The notes under the pieces are model-generated. The model saw only the letters and a list, made by a program, of their open reading frames with translations. It did no database searches and had not been told where the DNA came from. DNA of 64,000 nt from Quatrionicoccus australiensis (GTDB lineage: Bacteria > Pseudomonadota > Gammaproteobacteria > Burkholderiales > Rhodocyclaceae): contig NZ_CP075188.1 of NCBI RefSeq assembly GCF_020510525.1, forward strand, positions 992,001 through 1,056,000, in the 5' to 3' direction. Position numbers and translations under genes: made by a program. Positions 43,647 to 53,145 of this stretch are shown piece after piece. Positions within the stretch are counted from its first letter, which is position 1. The number at the start of each line of letters is the position of its first letter.

Positions 43647-45383
43647 ATGCGTAAATTACTCCGTGTCACCATCGGCCAGCATTCGCTGGCCGGCGCACAC
43701 ACACAGAACCAGGATTTTCATGGTGCACTGTTGCCCTCGGGGTATTTGTGTTCGAGCAAGGGTATCGTGCTGGCTCTGGCCGACGGGATCAGTTCCAGCG
43801 AGGTTAGCCACCTGGCCAGCGCTACCGCGGTTCGCTCTTTTCTCGACGATTATTATGCAAGCGCTGATGCCTGGACGGTACGCCGTTCGGCGCAGTGTGT
43901 GCTGGGGGCGACCAATGCCTGGCTGCATGGCCAGACCATGCGGAGTGCCGGTCGCTTCGATAAGGATCGCGGCTACGTCTGTACCTTCAGTGCCCTGGTC
44001 ATCAAGGGGCGTCAGCTGCATTTGCTGCATGTCGGTGATTCGCGGATTTTTCGTCTTCACCCGCAAGCTCTGGAGCAGTTGAGCGAGGATCACCGGATCC
44101 GGTTCGGTGCCGCAGAGAGCTATCTGGCGCGTGCGCTCGGTACCGGGCCACACGTCGAAATTGATTATCGCAGTTGGGAAGCGACGGTGGGTGAGGTCTA
44201 TATTCTGGCGACTGACGGCGCCTACGAGTATCTCGATGCGGCGCAGATCCACCGGGCGCTTGTCGCTCACGGCGACAATCTGGACGCAGCCGCCGAGGAA
44301 CTGGTTGCCCTGGCTCGGGCAAATGGCAGTGAAGACGATGCTACGCTGCAAATGTTGCGTATCGACGATCTGCCAGAAGATGATACGCCACAGGCTCAAT
44401 TGCGTCGCGAGGACCGTCTGTTGCCGCCTATCCTGGCACCGCGCAACTCCTTTGAGGGCTTTAGCGTTGTACGCGAATTGCAGATTACTTCGCGCAGTCA
44501 TTTGCATCTGGCAATCGATGAGGCGAGCGGGCAGCAAGTGGTACTCAAGACGCCTTCGGTCGACCTGCGCGAAGATCCGGATTATCTCGACGGCTTCGTG
44601 CTCGAGGAGTGGGTCGCCCGCCGTGTCGATAGCCCGAACGTGGTCAAGGCCTGGGTTGGCGACCGGCCGCGTACGCATCTCTATGTCGCGCTCGAATATA
44701 TCGAAGGACAGACCCTGGCGCAGTGGATGACTGACAACCCAAATCCTTCGCTTGATGCGGTGCGTGCAATCGTGCAACAGATCGCTAACGGCCTGCAGGC
44801 CTTGCATCGACGGGAAATGGTGCATCGCGACCTGCGTCCGGAAAACGTCATGATCGACCGTCACGGTACCGTCAAATTGATTGACTTGGCCAGCGTTCAA
44901 GTCGCCGGCTTGATCGAAGGAAGCGGCGGGCATGCGTCAGCATTACCGGCGGGGACACTGCAGTATCTTGCTCCGGAATGTCTGCTCGGCGACGCGGCAA
45001 CACCGCAGTCGGATCTGTTCGCGCTGGCCGTGCTGACCTATCGGATGCTGAGCGGTCATTTACCTTACGGTTTGGATGCGGCCCGGGTACGCCAGATCCA
45101 GGATTTGCGCCGTTTGCGCTATGTTTCCTTGCGCCACCATCGGCCGGAGTTGCCGGCCTGGTTGGATGGCGTGCTCGCCAAGGCGCTGCATGTCACTGCA
45201 GCTAGGCGGCAGGAGGCTGTTTCCGAACTGGTTTTCGACCTGGAATCGCCGGGCGCACAATTTTGTCGTACCCGGCGGCAGCCATTGCTTGAGCGCGATC
45301 CGGTTCTTTTCTGGAAGTGCCTGAGTGCCTTGCTGGGCTTGGCTTTGATCGTTTCTTTGCTTTTGCGCAGCCGAGGATTTTGA
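43647..45383 (+). CDS. PP2C phosphatase-Ser/Thr kinase fusion with C-terminal membrane span
   Basis: 578 aa. PP2C domain at 1-240 (LALADGISSSEVSHLASA, LLHVGDSRIFRL, ILATDGAYEYL, SEDDATLQML). The kinase follows from about 270 (VVLKTPS lysine, HRDLRPENVMIDRHG catalytic loop, KLIDLAS with DLA replacing DFG, YLAPECL). A membrane span is at the end (LSALLGLALIVSLLLRSRGF). Bifunctional enzymes of this type are linked to nitrate/nitrite assimilation genes in proteobacteria. No good Shine-Dalgarno sequence; GGTCGACCGG precedes the ATG. Confidence 0.92.
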   Translation: MRKLLRVTIGQHSLAGAHTQNQDFHGALLPSGYLCSSKGIVLALADGISSSEVSHLASATAVRSFLDDYYASADAWTVRRSAQCVLGATNAWLHGQTMRSAGRFDKDRGYVCTFSALVIKGRQLHLLHVGDSRIFRLHPQALEQLSEDHRIRFGAAESYLARALGTGPHVEIDYRSWEATVGEVYILATDGAYEYLDAAQIHRALVAHGDNLDAAAEELVALARANGSEDDATLQMLRIDDLPEDDTPQAQLRREDRLLPPILAPRNSFEGFSVVRELQITSRSHLHLAIDEASGQQVVLKTPSVDLREDPDYLDGFVLEEWVARRVDSPNVVKAWVGDRPRTHLYVALEYIEGQTLAQWMTDNPNPSLDAVRAIVQQIANGLQALHRREMVHRDLRPENVMIDRHGTVKLIDLASVQVAGLIEGSGGHASALPAGTLQYLAPECLLGDAATPQSDLFALAVLTYRMLSGHLPYGLDAARVRQIQDLRRLRYVSLRHHRPELPAWLDGVLAKALHVTAARRQEAVSELVFDLESPGAQFCRTRRQPLLERDPVLFWKCLSALLGLALIVSLLLRSRGF

Positions 45384-45408
45384 GCTTGCCGCCTGTTCAG
45401 CGGCGCAA

Positions 45409-46371
45409 TCAAACCGGCAGCGGCACCGGCATCAGCGGCACGCGGCCGGTGGCGAGGTAGGTCTCGCAGCGTTCGATGTGTTCGCGCGTGCTTTTTGGCA
45501 TCGGCGTACGGGCGCGGGTGATGTAGAACACCAGGTCGCGGCCGTTGCGCAGCAGTTGCAGGCCGTCGGTGATGCTGTGCAGGGGCTTGTTGCCGTCGAC
45601 CGGGGCGAGCGGTGTGAAGTTGGCCAGGCGCTCGCCGGCGGTGACCAGTTCCGACCAGACTTCGAAAATGTCGCCGTCGGTGCGCAGGATCTCGGTTTTC
45701 AGCCTGGCGGCTTTGGCAAAGTCGCGGATCGGCGCTTCGATGCCGGCAAACACCGGGATCTGGGCAAAGCAGGCAATCATCGCGTTGGCGATCTTGTCGA
45801 TGTCGCGCAGGCTCTGGCCGATCTTGATGTAGCGGCTTTCGTAGAAATCCTCGAGCGGGATCGAGAAGGCGCGGAAGGGTTCGCCCCACAACTCGTCGAT
45901 ACCTTCGTCGCCGCTGCGGTGGCGCACGCAGTGGCCGAGTTCCATGGCGCTCAGCAGGCACTGGCCGCATTCGCGCATCAGGGCGTCGTCGCTGCGGATC
46001 TCGATGCCGCAGGATTGCAGTTCGACCAGTTTGCGGAAGATGTCGGTCGCCCGGTTGAACAGCGCGCCGGCCAGCATCGCCGCCTTGACCCGCTTCTTGG
46101 CCGGGTCGGTTTCCGCCTCGTGGCTGGCGCGGGCCTCGGCCAGGCGCGTGCCGGGGATGTTGAGGCCGTGTTCGGTGTGGTTGAAGAGGCGGCGGGTGAG
46201 CGCCTCGATCAGGCGCTTCTTGGCTTCCAGCGTGTCGGCCGGGACCTCGTAGGTCTTGATCCAGTAACCGTCGTAGAGCACGCGCTCTTCGCCGTCGATC
46301 AGGCGGCGCGTGCCCTCCGGCGGGTTTTCTTCGGGCGTCTGACTGTGTTGCAGATGATGCACGTTGTTCAT
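45409..46371 (-). CDS. Unknown soluble protein, 320 aa
   Basis: No signal peptide or membrane span. Several Cys residues in the middle (ELQSCGIEI, MRECGQCLLSAMELGHCVRH) might bind metal or a cofactor, and FYITRARTPMPKSTREHIER is near the end. No family recognised. It is convergent with the PP2C-kinase gene and precedes the modC 3' end by 165 bp, on the same strand as the molybdate operon but outside it. The start MNNVHHLQHSQTPEENPPEG has AACAT context only; an internal start is possible. Confidence 0.72.
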   Translation of the reverse strand: MNNVHHLQHSQTPEENPPEGTRRLIDGEERVLYDGYWIKTYEVPADTLEAKKRLIEALTRRLFNHTEHGLNIPGTRLAEARASHEAETDPAKKRVKAAMLAGALFNRATDIFRKLVELQSCGIEIRSDDALMRECGQCLLSAMELGHCVRHRSGDEGIDELWGEPFRAFSIPLEDFYESRYIKIGQSLRDIDKIANAMIACFAQIPVFAGIEAPIRDFAKAARLKTEILRTDGDIFEVWSELVTAGERLANFTPLAPVDGNKPLHSITDGLQLLRNGRDLVFYITRARTPMPKSTREHIERCETYLATGRVPLMPVPLPV

Positions 46372-46536
46372 GTTGGGTCGCTGTCGGTCAACGGATTAGC
46401 CATCAAGCAATAAACATGCGCCTCGGGATGAAACCCCAAGTTGCTGAATTTGATGGAAAAATCGGCGTTTGGAAAAAGCTTCCGGGGTGAAACTCGCCTC
46501 TTTTCGGTGCGTGGTGCCCCCGCTTCGGGCGACATT

Positions 46537-47616
46537 CTAACCGAGGAGTGCGACGGCTTTGATCTGGGCGCGCAGGTTTAGACCCGGCTGGATCGCCAGA
46601 CGTTCCGCCGAACGTCGGGTAATGCGGGCGAGCAAGGGGGTGTTGCCGACATCGAGGCGGACCAGGACATGTCCCGGCGTCTCGGTGGGCGCCAGGTCGA
46701 CGACGCTGGCCGCAACGCAGTTCAGGATGCTGCTTTGCACCTGCGGCAGCAGCGTCAGGCTGACGTCGCGGGCGTGGATGCGGCAGCGCAGCGGCGTGCC
46801 GACCGCTTCGCTGCGGCGCGAGACGTAGATTTCGCCGCCGGCGAATTCGAGGCGGGTCAGATCGTCGGCTTCGTGTTCGGCGACACGGGTCTGGATGACG
46901 ACGCCGGCATCGTCAGCAAAAGCCTCCGGCAGGTCGAGGCGGGCCAGCACCTCGTTGAGCGGGCCGCTCGCCACCATCCGGCCCTGGTCGAGCAGGACGA
47001 GATGATCGGCCAGGCGGGCGACTTCGTCCGGCGCATGGCTGACATAGATCACCGGCAGCGCCAGTTCCTGATGCAGGCGTTCGAGATAGGGCAGGATTTC
47101 CTGCTTGCGCTTCAGGTCGAGCGCGGCGAGCGGCTCGTCCATCAGCAGGATTTTCGGTGCGGCGAGCAGGGCGCGGGCAATGGCGACGCGCTGGCGTTCG
47201 CCGCCGGAGAGCTGGCCGGGCATGCGTTCGAGCAGGTGGCCGATGCCGAGCAACTCGCTGACGGCGGGCAGGGCGAGGCCGTCCTGAGCGGTCGACGCGC
47301 GTTTTTGCCCGAATTCCATATTGCGGCGCACCGAGAGATGCGGGAACAGGCTGGCTTCCTGGAAGACGAAACCGAGGGCGCGCTGGTGCGGCGGCACGAA
47401 ATGGCCGCGCGCTTCGTCCTGCCAGACCTCGTCGCCGATCGCGAAATAGCCCTGCGGCGCGCGTTCAAGGCCGGCCATGGCGCGCAGGCAGGTCGTCTTG
47501 CCCGAGCCGGAATGGCCGAACAGGGCGCTGACGCCGCTGCCCGGCAGGCGCAGATCGACGTCGAGCACGAAGTCCTGGCGGTCGACATGAAAACGGGCGG
47601 TGATTTCGCCGCTCAC
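46537..47616 (-). CDS. modC: Molybdate ABC transporter ATPase
   Basis: 359 aa. Walker [10 protein letters not shown], signature [15 protein letters not shown], Walker [13 protein letters not shown]. The C-terminal Mop domain (about 295-357, [20 protein letters not shown]) binds molybdate and is diagnostic of ModC. Overlaps the modB stop by 4 bp. Confidence 0.96.
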   Translation of the reverse strand: MSGEITARFHVDRQDFVLDVDLRLPGSGVSALFGHSGSGKTTCLRAMAGLERAPQGYFAIGDEVWQDEARGHFVPPHQRALGFVFQEASLFPHLSVRRNMEFGQKRASTAQDGLALPAVSELLGIGHLLERMPGQLSGGERQRVAIARALLAAPKILLMDEPLAALDLKRKQEILPYLERLHQELALPVIYVSHAPDEVARLADHLVLLDQGRMVASGPLNEVLARLDLPEAFADDAGVVIQTRVAEHEADDLTRLEFAGGEIYVSRRSEAVGTPLRCRIHARDVSLTLLPQVQSSILNCVAASVVDLAPTETPGHVLVRLDVGNTPLLARITRRSAERLAIQPGLNLRAQIKAVALLG

Positions 47617-48287
47617 AGGGCTTTCCTCCGCGCCGGGTTGAAGGTGTACAGGCCGAGCAGGACCATGAAGCTGAACAGCACCATGCCGCCGGCCAGCCAG
47701 TGCGCCTGGGTATATTCCATCGCCTCGACGTGGTCGTAGATCTGGACCGAGACGACGCGGGTTTTATCGGGAATGTTGCCGCCTATCATCAGCACGATGC
47801 CGAATTCGCCGACCGTATGGGCAAAGCCGAGAATGGCGCCGGACAGGAAGCCGGGCCGGGCGAGCGGCACGGCGACCGACCAGAAGGCATCCCACGGGCT
47901 GGCGCGCAGCGTCGCGGCAACTTCGAGCGGGCGATCACCGATTGCCTCGAAGGCATTCTGGATCGGCTGTACGACAAAGGGCAGCGAATAGAAAACGGAG
48001 GCGATGACCAAGCCGGGAAAGGTGAAGGGCAGCAGGCCGAGGCCGAGCTGTTCGGTGAGTTGGCCGATCGGTCCGTGCGGCCCCATCACGACGAGCAGGT
48101 AGAAGCCGAGTACGGTGGGCGGCAGGACCAGCGGCAGGGCGACGACGGCGCCGACAATGCCCTTGAAGTTCGAGCGCGTGCGCGCCAGCCACCAGGCGAT
48201 CGGCGTGCCGATCACCAGCAGCAGCGCGGTGACGACCGTTGCCAGTTTGAGGGTCAGCCAGACGGCGCCGAGATCGGAACTTTCCAT
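47613..48287 (-). CDS. modB: Molybdate ABC transporter permease
   Basis: 224 aa, five or six membrane segments. Conserved ModB/CysT-type stretches: [20 protein letters not shown] and the EAA-like loop [20 protein letters not shown]. The stop overlaps modC, and it follows the nifX-like gene by 12 bp. Confidence 0.95.
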   Translation of the reverse strand: MESSDLGAVWLTLKLATVVTALLLVIGTPIAWWLARTRSNFKGIVGAVVALPLVLPPTVLGFYLLVVMGPHGPIGQLTEQLGLGLLPFTFPGLVIASVFYSLPFVVQPIQNAFEAIGDRPLEVAATLRASPWDAFWSVAVPLARPGFLSGAILGFAHTVGEFGIVLMIGGNIPDKTRVVSVQIYDHVEAMEYTQAHWLAGGMVLFSFMVLLGLYTFNPARRKAL

Positions 48288-48299
48288 GTTCAGTCAGGT

Positions 48300-48692
48300 T
48301 CAGTGTCGGGAAAACAGGTCGCGCACCTTGCACAGCGTCGTGGTGATGTCGAAGCGCGTATCGGGCAGGGCTTCGCCGGCCAGGATGCGGCTGATTGCCA
48401 TGGTCGGGTCTTCTTCGCCGGTGAGCAGCACTTCGGTGCCGCGCAGCTTCATGTGGCGGATGAAACCGTCGCCGGCACTGGCGGCGACGACGATATCGAC
48501 GCCGTCGAGCGGGTGCGGTTCCTTGTCCTCGAAAGTGTGCAGGATCTGCTCCTTGCTCAGGTCGACGAATTGCGGCGCCGGCAGCAACTGGTTGGAGCGA
48601 TGTTCGGTCAGATCATAGAGCAGCCATTGCCGGGCTTGTCCGGCGTGACCGCTGACTTTGCTGAAATCCTTGGTGGCGATGGCGATTTTCAT
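48300..48692 (-). CDS. NifX/NafY-like Fe-Mo-cofactor-binding protein in the mod operon
   Basis: 130 aa, starting MKIAIATKDFSKVSGHAGQA. This is the dinitrogenase iron-molybdenum cofactor domain, similar in layout to the NifB C-terminus (compare HAGQARQWLLYDL with HFGHAREFLIYEA). Family members hold NifB-co, FeMo-co precursors or Mo. Insertion between modD and modB is unusual and suggests a Mo-linked role. Confidence 0.87.
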   Translation of the reverse strand: MKIAIATKDFSKVSGHAGQARQWLLYDLTEHRSNQLLPAPQFVDLSKEQILHTFEDKEPHPLDGVDIVVAASAGDGFIRHMKLRGTEVLLTGEEDPTMAISRILAGEALPDTRFDITTTLCKVRDLFSRH

Positions 48693-48835
48693 GGGGATAG
48701 CCTCGGCAGATCGGTTGGCGAGGTCGCTAGGCAGTGCGCAACAGCGACCGGAACATTCGCATGATAGCGAAGCTGCCGGGCGGCGTCCGGAAGGAAATGC
48801 GCTTGGGCTTGGCGCATGGGTGGGCGTCTCGCGCC

Positions 48836-49678
48836 TCAGGCGAGCGGCGTGATGCTCACCGCGACGTCGCGCGGCGCGGCGAAATAGGGCGCGCTGCTGA
48901 CCAGGATCAGGGCGCCGGCCTGCACGTAGGCCGCGGCATTGCCGGCATTGACGCCGCCGGCCGCGGCCAGGCGGGTGGCGGGAATTTGCCGGTGCAGGCG
49001 GTCGACCGCTGCCGGCGACCATTTTTCCAGTTGCAGGATGTCGGCGCCGGCCGCGGCCCAGTTCAGCGCTTCGGCTTCGTCGGCCACCTCGACGACTAGG
49101 GCGCGTTCCGGCCATTGCCGGCGCAGGCGGGCGAGGCTCTCGGCCGGCGTTTCGGCGCCGAGAAAGGCGCGGTGTTCGGCGAAGACGAGCAGGGTTTCGG
49201 ACAGGCTCAGGCGATGCGGACTGGCGCCGGCGCAGAGCACGGCCTTCATCGCCGCCTGCTTGGTGCCGGGGAAGTTCTTGCGCGTGCACACGACGCTGGC
49301 TGCCGGGTCGGCCTGGCGCGCGGCGGTGACGATGTCGGCAGCGCTGCTGGCGATACCTGAGAGGTATTCCATCAGCGTCTGCGCGGTTTTCCAGACGACG
49401 TGCAGGGCGGCGGCGTCACCTGTCAGCGTCAGGATTTCCGCCCCGGCCGGCAGGCGCGTGCCGCTCGCGACGACCCCGCCCACCACCTGCAGGCCGCGCA
49501 GCTCGCCCAGACGCTGCGCCTCTTCGCTGCCGCAGACGACCATCTCGTAACGGGCGCGAAAAACCATCTTTCCGGGCAGTTGACCGATGGCCAGGGCATG
49601 CGTGGTGGCATCGCCGCTGGGCGCATCGTCGTGCAGCAGTTGTTCGAGCTGGCTGTCGGGCAGGCGGAAGGGGGTCAT
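48836..49678 (-). CDS. modD: ModD, quinolinate phosphoribosyltransferase-like protein
   Basis: 280 aa. NadC-like fold: DDAPSGDATTHALAIGQ, TLMEYLSGIASSAADIVTA, VCTRKNFPGTKQAAMKAVLC and LAAAGGVNAGNAAAYVQAGA. The ModD subgroup accompanies molybdate transporters; its reaction is uncertain. It lies 14 bp after modA. Confidence 0.93.
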   Translation of the reverse strand: MTPFRLPDSQLEQLLHDDAPSGDATTHALAIGQLPGKMVFRARYEMVVCGSEEAQRLGELRGLQVVGGVVASGTRLPAGAEILTLTGDAAALHVVWKTAQTLMEYLSGIASSAADIVTAARQADPAASVVCTRKNFPGTKQAAMKAVLCAGASPHRLSLSETLLVFAEHRAFLGAETPAESLARLRRQWPERALVVEVADEAEALNWAAAGADILQLEKWSPAAVDRLHRQIPATRLAAAGGVNAGNAAAYVQAGALILVSSAPYFAAPRDVAVSITPLA

Positions 49679-49692
49679 GGGCGAGGTTTCTT

Positions 49693-50673
<981 letters not shown>

Positions 50674-51492
50674 TCAGGCGTATTTGCAGAGAATCACGGC
50701 GGAAGCCTTGAACACGGCGCAGGCCTGTTCGCCGACGGCGAGGCCGAGGCGCTCGACGCTGTCGTGGGTGACGACGGCGCAGACCGACTTGCCGCTCTTC
50801 ATGGTCAGCGTGATTTCGGCATTGACCGGGCCGTCGTGGATGCGCGTGATTTCACCCCACAGGTGGTTGCGGGCGCTGGTCTTGACGCTCATGTCGTTGA
50901 GCAGCAGCACCGACGACGACTTGACCAGCGCGTTGAGCTCCATGCCGATCGAGAGGCCCATGGTTTCGGCCGATTCGCCGGTGATCACGGCGACGATTTC
51001 GTTTTCTTCGTCGAGCTTGAGGCGCACTTCGTAATCGACATCGCCCTCGCGCAGGCCGACGATATGGCCGGCAAACTGGTTGCGCGCGCTGGTCTTCATC
51101 GACATGCGCTTGAGCAGTTTGCTGAACTGCTTGAAGTCGCTGGCTTCGCCGTCGTTCATGCTTGCCGTCAGGCGGTCGAGCGCGGCCTGGTATTCGGCTT
51201 CGAGGGCGCGGTAGAGGGCGATCACCTTTTTGCCGTACTCGGTGAGCTGCGTGCCGCCGCCGTTCTTGCCGCCGGTCGAGCGCAGCACCAGCGGCTGGTC
51301 GGCCAGGTTGTTCATGGCGTCGATCGCATCCCAGGCCGCCTTGTAGGAAAGCGGCACGGCTTTTGCTGCCTGCGAGATCGAGCCGTGCCGGTCGACTGCC
51401 TCAAGCAGGCGAATTCGGGTATCGCCGAGAAAGGTGCCGAATTCGGTATCGACTTCCAGTTTGCCACGCAGGCGGTGCAGTATCGTATCCAT
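50674..51492 (-). CDS. modE: Molybdate-responsive regulator ModE
   Basis: 272 aa. Winged-helix DNA-binding domain (about 20-110: TRIRLLEAVDRHGSISQAAK, VPLSYKAAWDAIDAMNNLAD, GGKNGGGTQLTEYGKKV). Two Mop domains follow (about 135-200 and 205-270, each with SARN: MKTSARNQFAG, VKTSARNHLWG). It binds molybdate and represses mod genes. Divergent from the molbindin gene, with Mo-box-like sites between. Confidence 0.97.
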   Translation of the reverse strand: MDTILHRLRGKLEVDTEFGTFLGDTRIRLLEAVDRHGSISQAAKAVPLSYKAAWDAIDAMNNLADQPLVLRSTGGKNGGGTQLTEYGKKVIALYRALEAEYQAALDRLTASMNDGEASDFKQFSKLLKRMSMKTSARNQFAGHIVGLREGDVDYEVRLKLDEENEIVAVITGESAETMGLSIGMELNALVKSSSVLLLNDMSVKTSARNHLWGEITRIHDGPVNAEITLTMKSGKSVCAVVTHDSVERLGLAVGEQACAVFKASAVILCKYA

Positions 51493-51511
51493 GATTTCGC
51501 GATGTCGTTGT

Positions 51512-51532
51512 CTATATAGCGCTTACTATAAC
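51512..51532. promoter_or_regulatory. Mo-box-like ModE site near modE
   Basis: CTATATA-GCGCTT-ACTATAAC resembles the ModE consensus of paired TATA-rich half sites with N6 spacing. It lies 20-40 bp upstream of modE, suiting autorepression and repression of the operon. Confidence 0.6.
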
Positions 51533-51619
51533 TCAAGTCCATTTACTGAAAATACCGGCTGCGCTATGGTTGTATTCGTGTAACGCTAGCGCCTACAGTG
51601 TCGATAACCCGACAATATT

Positions 51620-51644
51620 CGTTGAGTTGTTTTGTATATAGCGA
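51620..51644. promoter_or_regulatory. Mo-box-like ModE site near the molbindin gene
   Basis: CGTTGAGT-TGTTTT-GTATATAGCGA, with a strong right half (TATATAGCGA). It lies 40-64 bp upstream of the molbindin ATG. A weaker copy may lie at 51563-51584 (CGCTATGG...GTAACGC). Confidence 0.52.
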
Positions 51645-51683
51645 AAATCGGGCCAGTCGGATCAACCAATTCAGGAGAGCAGC

Positions 51684-52112
51684 ATGAGTGTCAGCGCCCG
51701 CAATGTATTCAAAGGAAAAATCACCGCCCTGGTCGATGGTGCGGTCAATGCCGAAGTCGAGTTGACGACAGATGGTGGCGACAAGATTGTCGCAATCGTG
51801 ACGGAAGGCAGTGTCCAGTCGCTTGGCCTGGCGGTCGGCAAGGAAGTCGTCGCCTACGTCAAGGCGCCCTGGGTCATGCTGCTGGCCGGCGTCGAAAACG
51901 TGAAATTCTCGGCCCGCAACCAGTTGACCGGTACGGTCAGCGAGCTGCACAAGGGCGCTGTGAATACCGAAGTCGGCGTCAAACTGGCCGGCGGGAGCAC
52001 GGTTTTTGCCGTCGTCACCAACGAAGCCGTGCTCGAACTGGGCCTCAAGGAAGGGGCTCCCGCTTCTGCCCTGATCAAGGCCAGCCACGTCATTCTCGGT
52101 GTGCCCGCCTGA
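51684..52112 (+). CDS. Molbindin (two Mop domains)
   Basis: 142 aa, starting MSVSARNVFKGKITALVDGA with AGGAGAGCAGC upstream. It consists of two Mop repeats (1-68, 72-140), each with SARN (SARNVFKG; SARNQLTG) and an EVELTTDGG/EVGVKLAGG strand. A cytoplasmic molybdate store or buffer. The terminator follows. Confidence 0.93.
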   Translation: MSVSARNVFKGKITALVDGAVNAEVELTTDGGDKIVAIVTEGSVQSLGLAVGKEVVAYVKAPWVMLLAGVENVKFSARNQLTGTVSELHKGAVNTEVGVKLAGGSTVFAVVTNEAVLELGLKEGAPASALIKASHVILGVPA

Positions 52113-52132
52113 AAATCGCCGGGTTTTCGCGC

Positions 52133-52157
52133 AAGGCGGCCACGGGCCGCCTTTTTT
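52133..52157 (+). terminator. Rho-independent terminator after molbindin gene
   Basis: GGCGGCC-N3-GGCCGCC (extended by AA:TT) followed by six Ts. Textbook intrinsic terminator 21 bp past the stop. Confidence 0.88.
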
Positions 52158-52279
52158 GTGCCGGTTTAAATGCTGGCCGGATTGCCCGGAGAATGCCAGA
52201 ATCGCAGGCAAGAACACGCCGTCGAGTTTGGACGGAGCGCATCAGGCCGGGGGGACTGATGCCATATCCGGGAGTGATC

Positions 52280-53140
52280 ATGATTGCAGTACTGGAACGA
52301 ATGGGCCGCTGTGGCAGGGGACTCGGCCTGGCCCTCGCGTTATGCCTGCTGCCGGCCTGGGTGGCAGCGGCGGATAGCGGCAGGAGTTTTACCCTGGGTG
52401 TCGTTCCCCAGTTCGAGCAGCGCAAGGTTTTTGCGATCTGGAAGCCGATTGCCGATGAGCTGAGCCGGCGGACCGGCCTGGATATCCGTCTGGCCGTGAC
52501 CCTGACCGTGCCGGAATTCGAAGCCGGCCTGGAGAAGGGCAGCTACGACTTCGTCTATGCCAATCCGTATCACATCCTGCGCAGCAGCGATGTCCAGGGC
52601 TACATCCCGCTGGTGCACGACCGTGAGCCCTTGCGCGGAATACTCGTCGTGCGCCGCGACAGCCCGGTGCAGAAGGTCGAGGATCTGGCCGGGCGGACGC
52701 TGGCCGTACCTTCGCCCAATGCGCTGGGGGCCAGTCTGCTGCTGCAGGCTGATCTGAACCGCCTGTTCAATACGACGATGAACGCCGTCAATGTGCAGAC
52801 CCATAGTTCGGTTTATCTCAATGTGCTGAACGGCCTGACCGACGCCGGCGGCGGTGTCGAAAAGACGTTTTCCGAGCAGGATGCCGGGATTCGTAACGCC
52901 TTGCGCATCCTCTACACGACGCGTGCCATGCCTTCGCATCCGGTGGCGGCGCATCCGCGCATTCCGGCCGAAGTGCGCGAGCGGCTGCGCAAGGCCATTC
53001 TCGACATGGCGGCGACGCCGGCCGGCAAGGCCTTGTGGGAAGAGGTACCGATGCACGTACCGGTCACGACTTCACTTGATGATTTTCTCGTCATGCGCAA
53101 GTGGGGCCTTGAAACCTATTGGGTTCCGGCCCGGAAATAA
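52280..53140 (+). CDS. PhnD-like phosphonate/oxyanion-type binding protein, paired with kinase
   Basis: 286 aa from ATG 52280 (GGGAGTGATC upstream; ATG 52259 also possible, adding 7 residues). Signal peptide to about residue 33 (LPAWVAA). The PhnD-type fold has [30 protein letters not shown] and [18 protein letters not shown]. No ABC genes accompany it; a hybrid kinase follows 5 bp later. Likely a ligand sensor feeding the kinase. Ligand unknown. Confidence 0.88.
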   Translation: MIAVLERMGRCGRGLGLALALCLLPAWVAAADSGRSFTLGVVPQFEQRKVFAIWKPIADELSRRTGLDIRLAVTLTVPEFEAGLEKGSYDFVYANPYHILRSSDVQGYIPLVHDREPLRGILVVRRDSPVQKVEDLAGRTLAVPSPNALGASLLLQADLNRLFNTTMNAVNVQTHSSVYLNVLNGLTDAGGGVEKTFSEQDAGIRNALRILYTTRAMPSHPVAAHPRIPAEVRERLRKAILDMAATPAGKALWEEVPMHVPVTTSLDDFLVMRKWGLETYWVPARK

Positions 53141-53145
53141 ACGCC

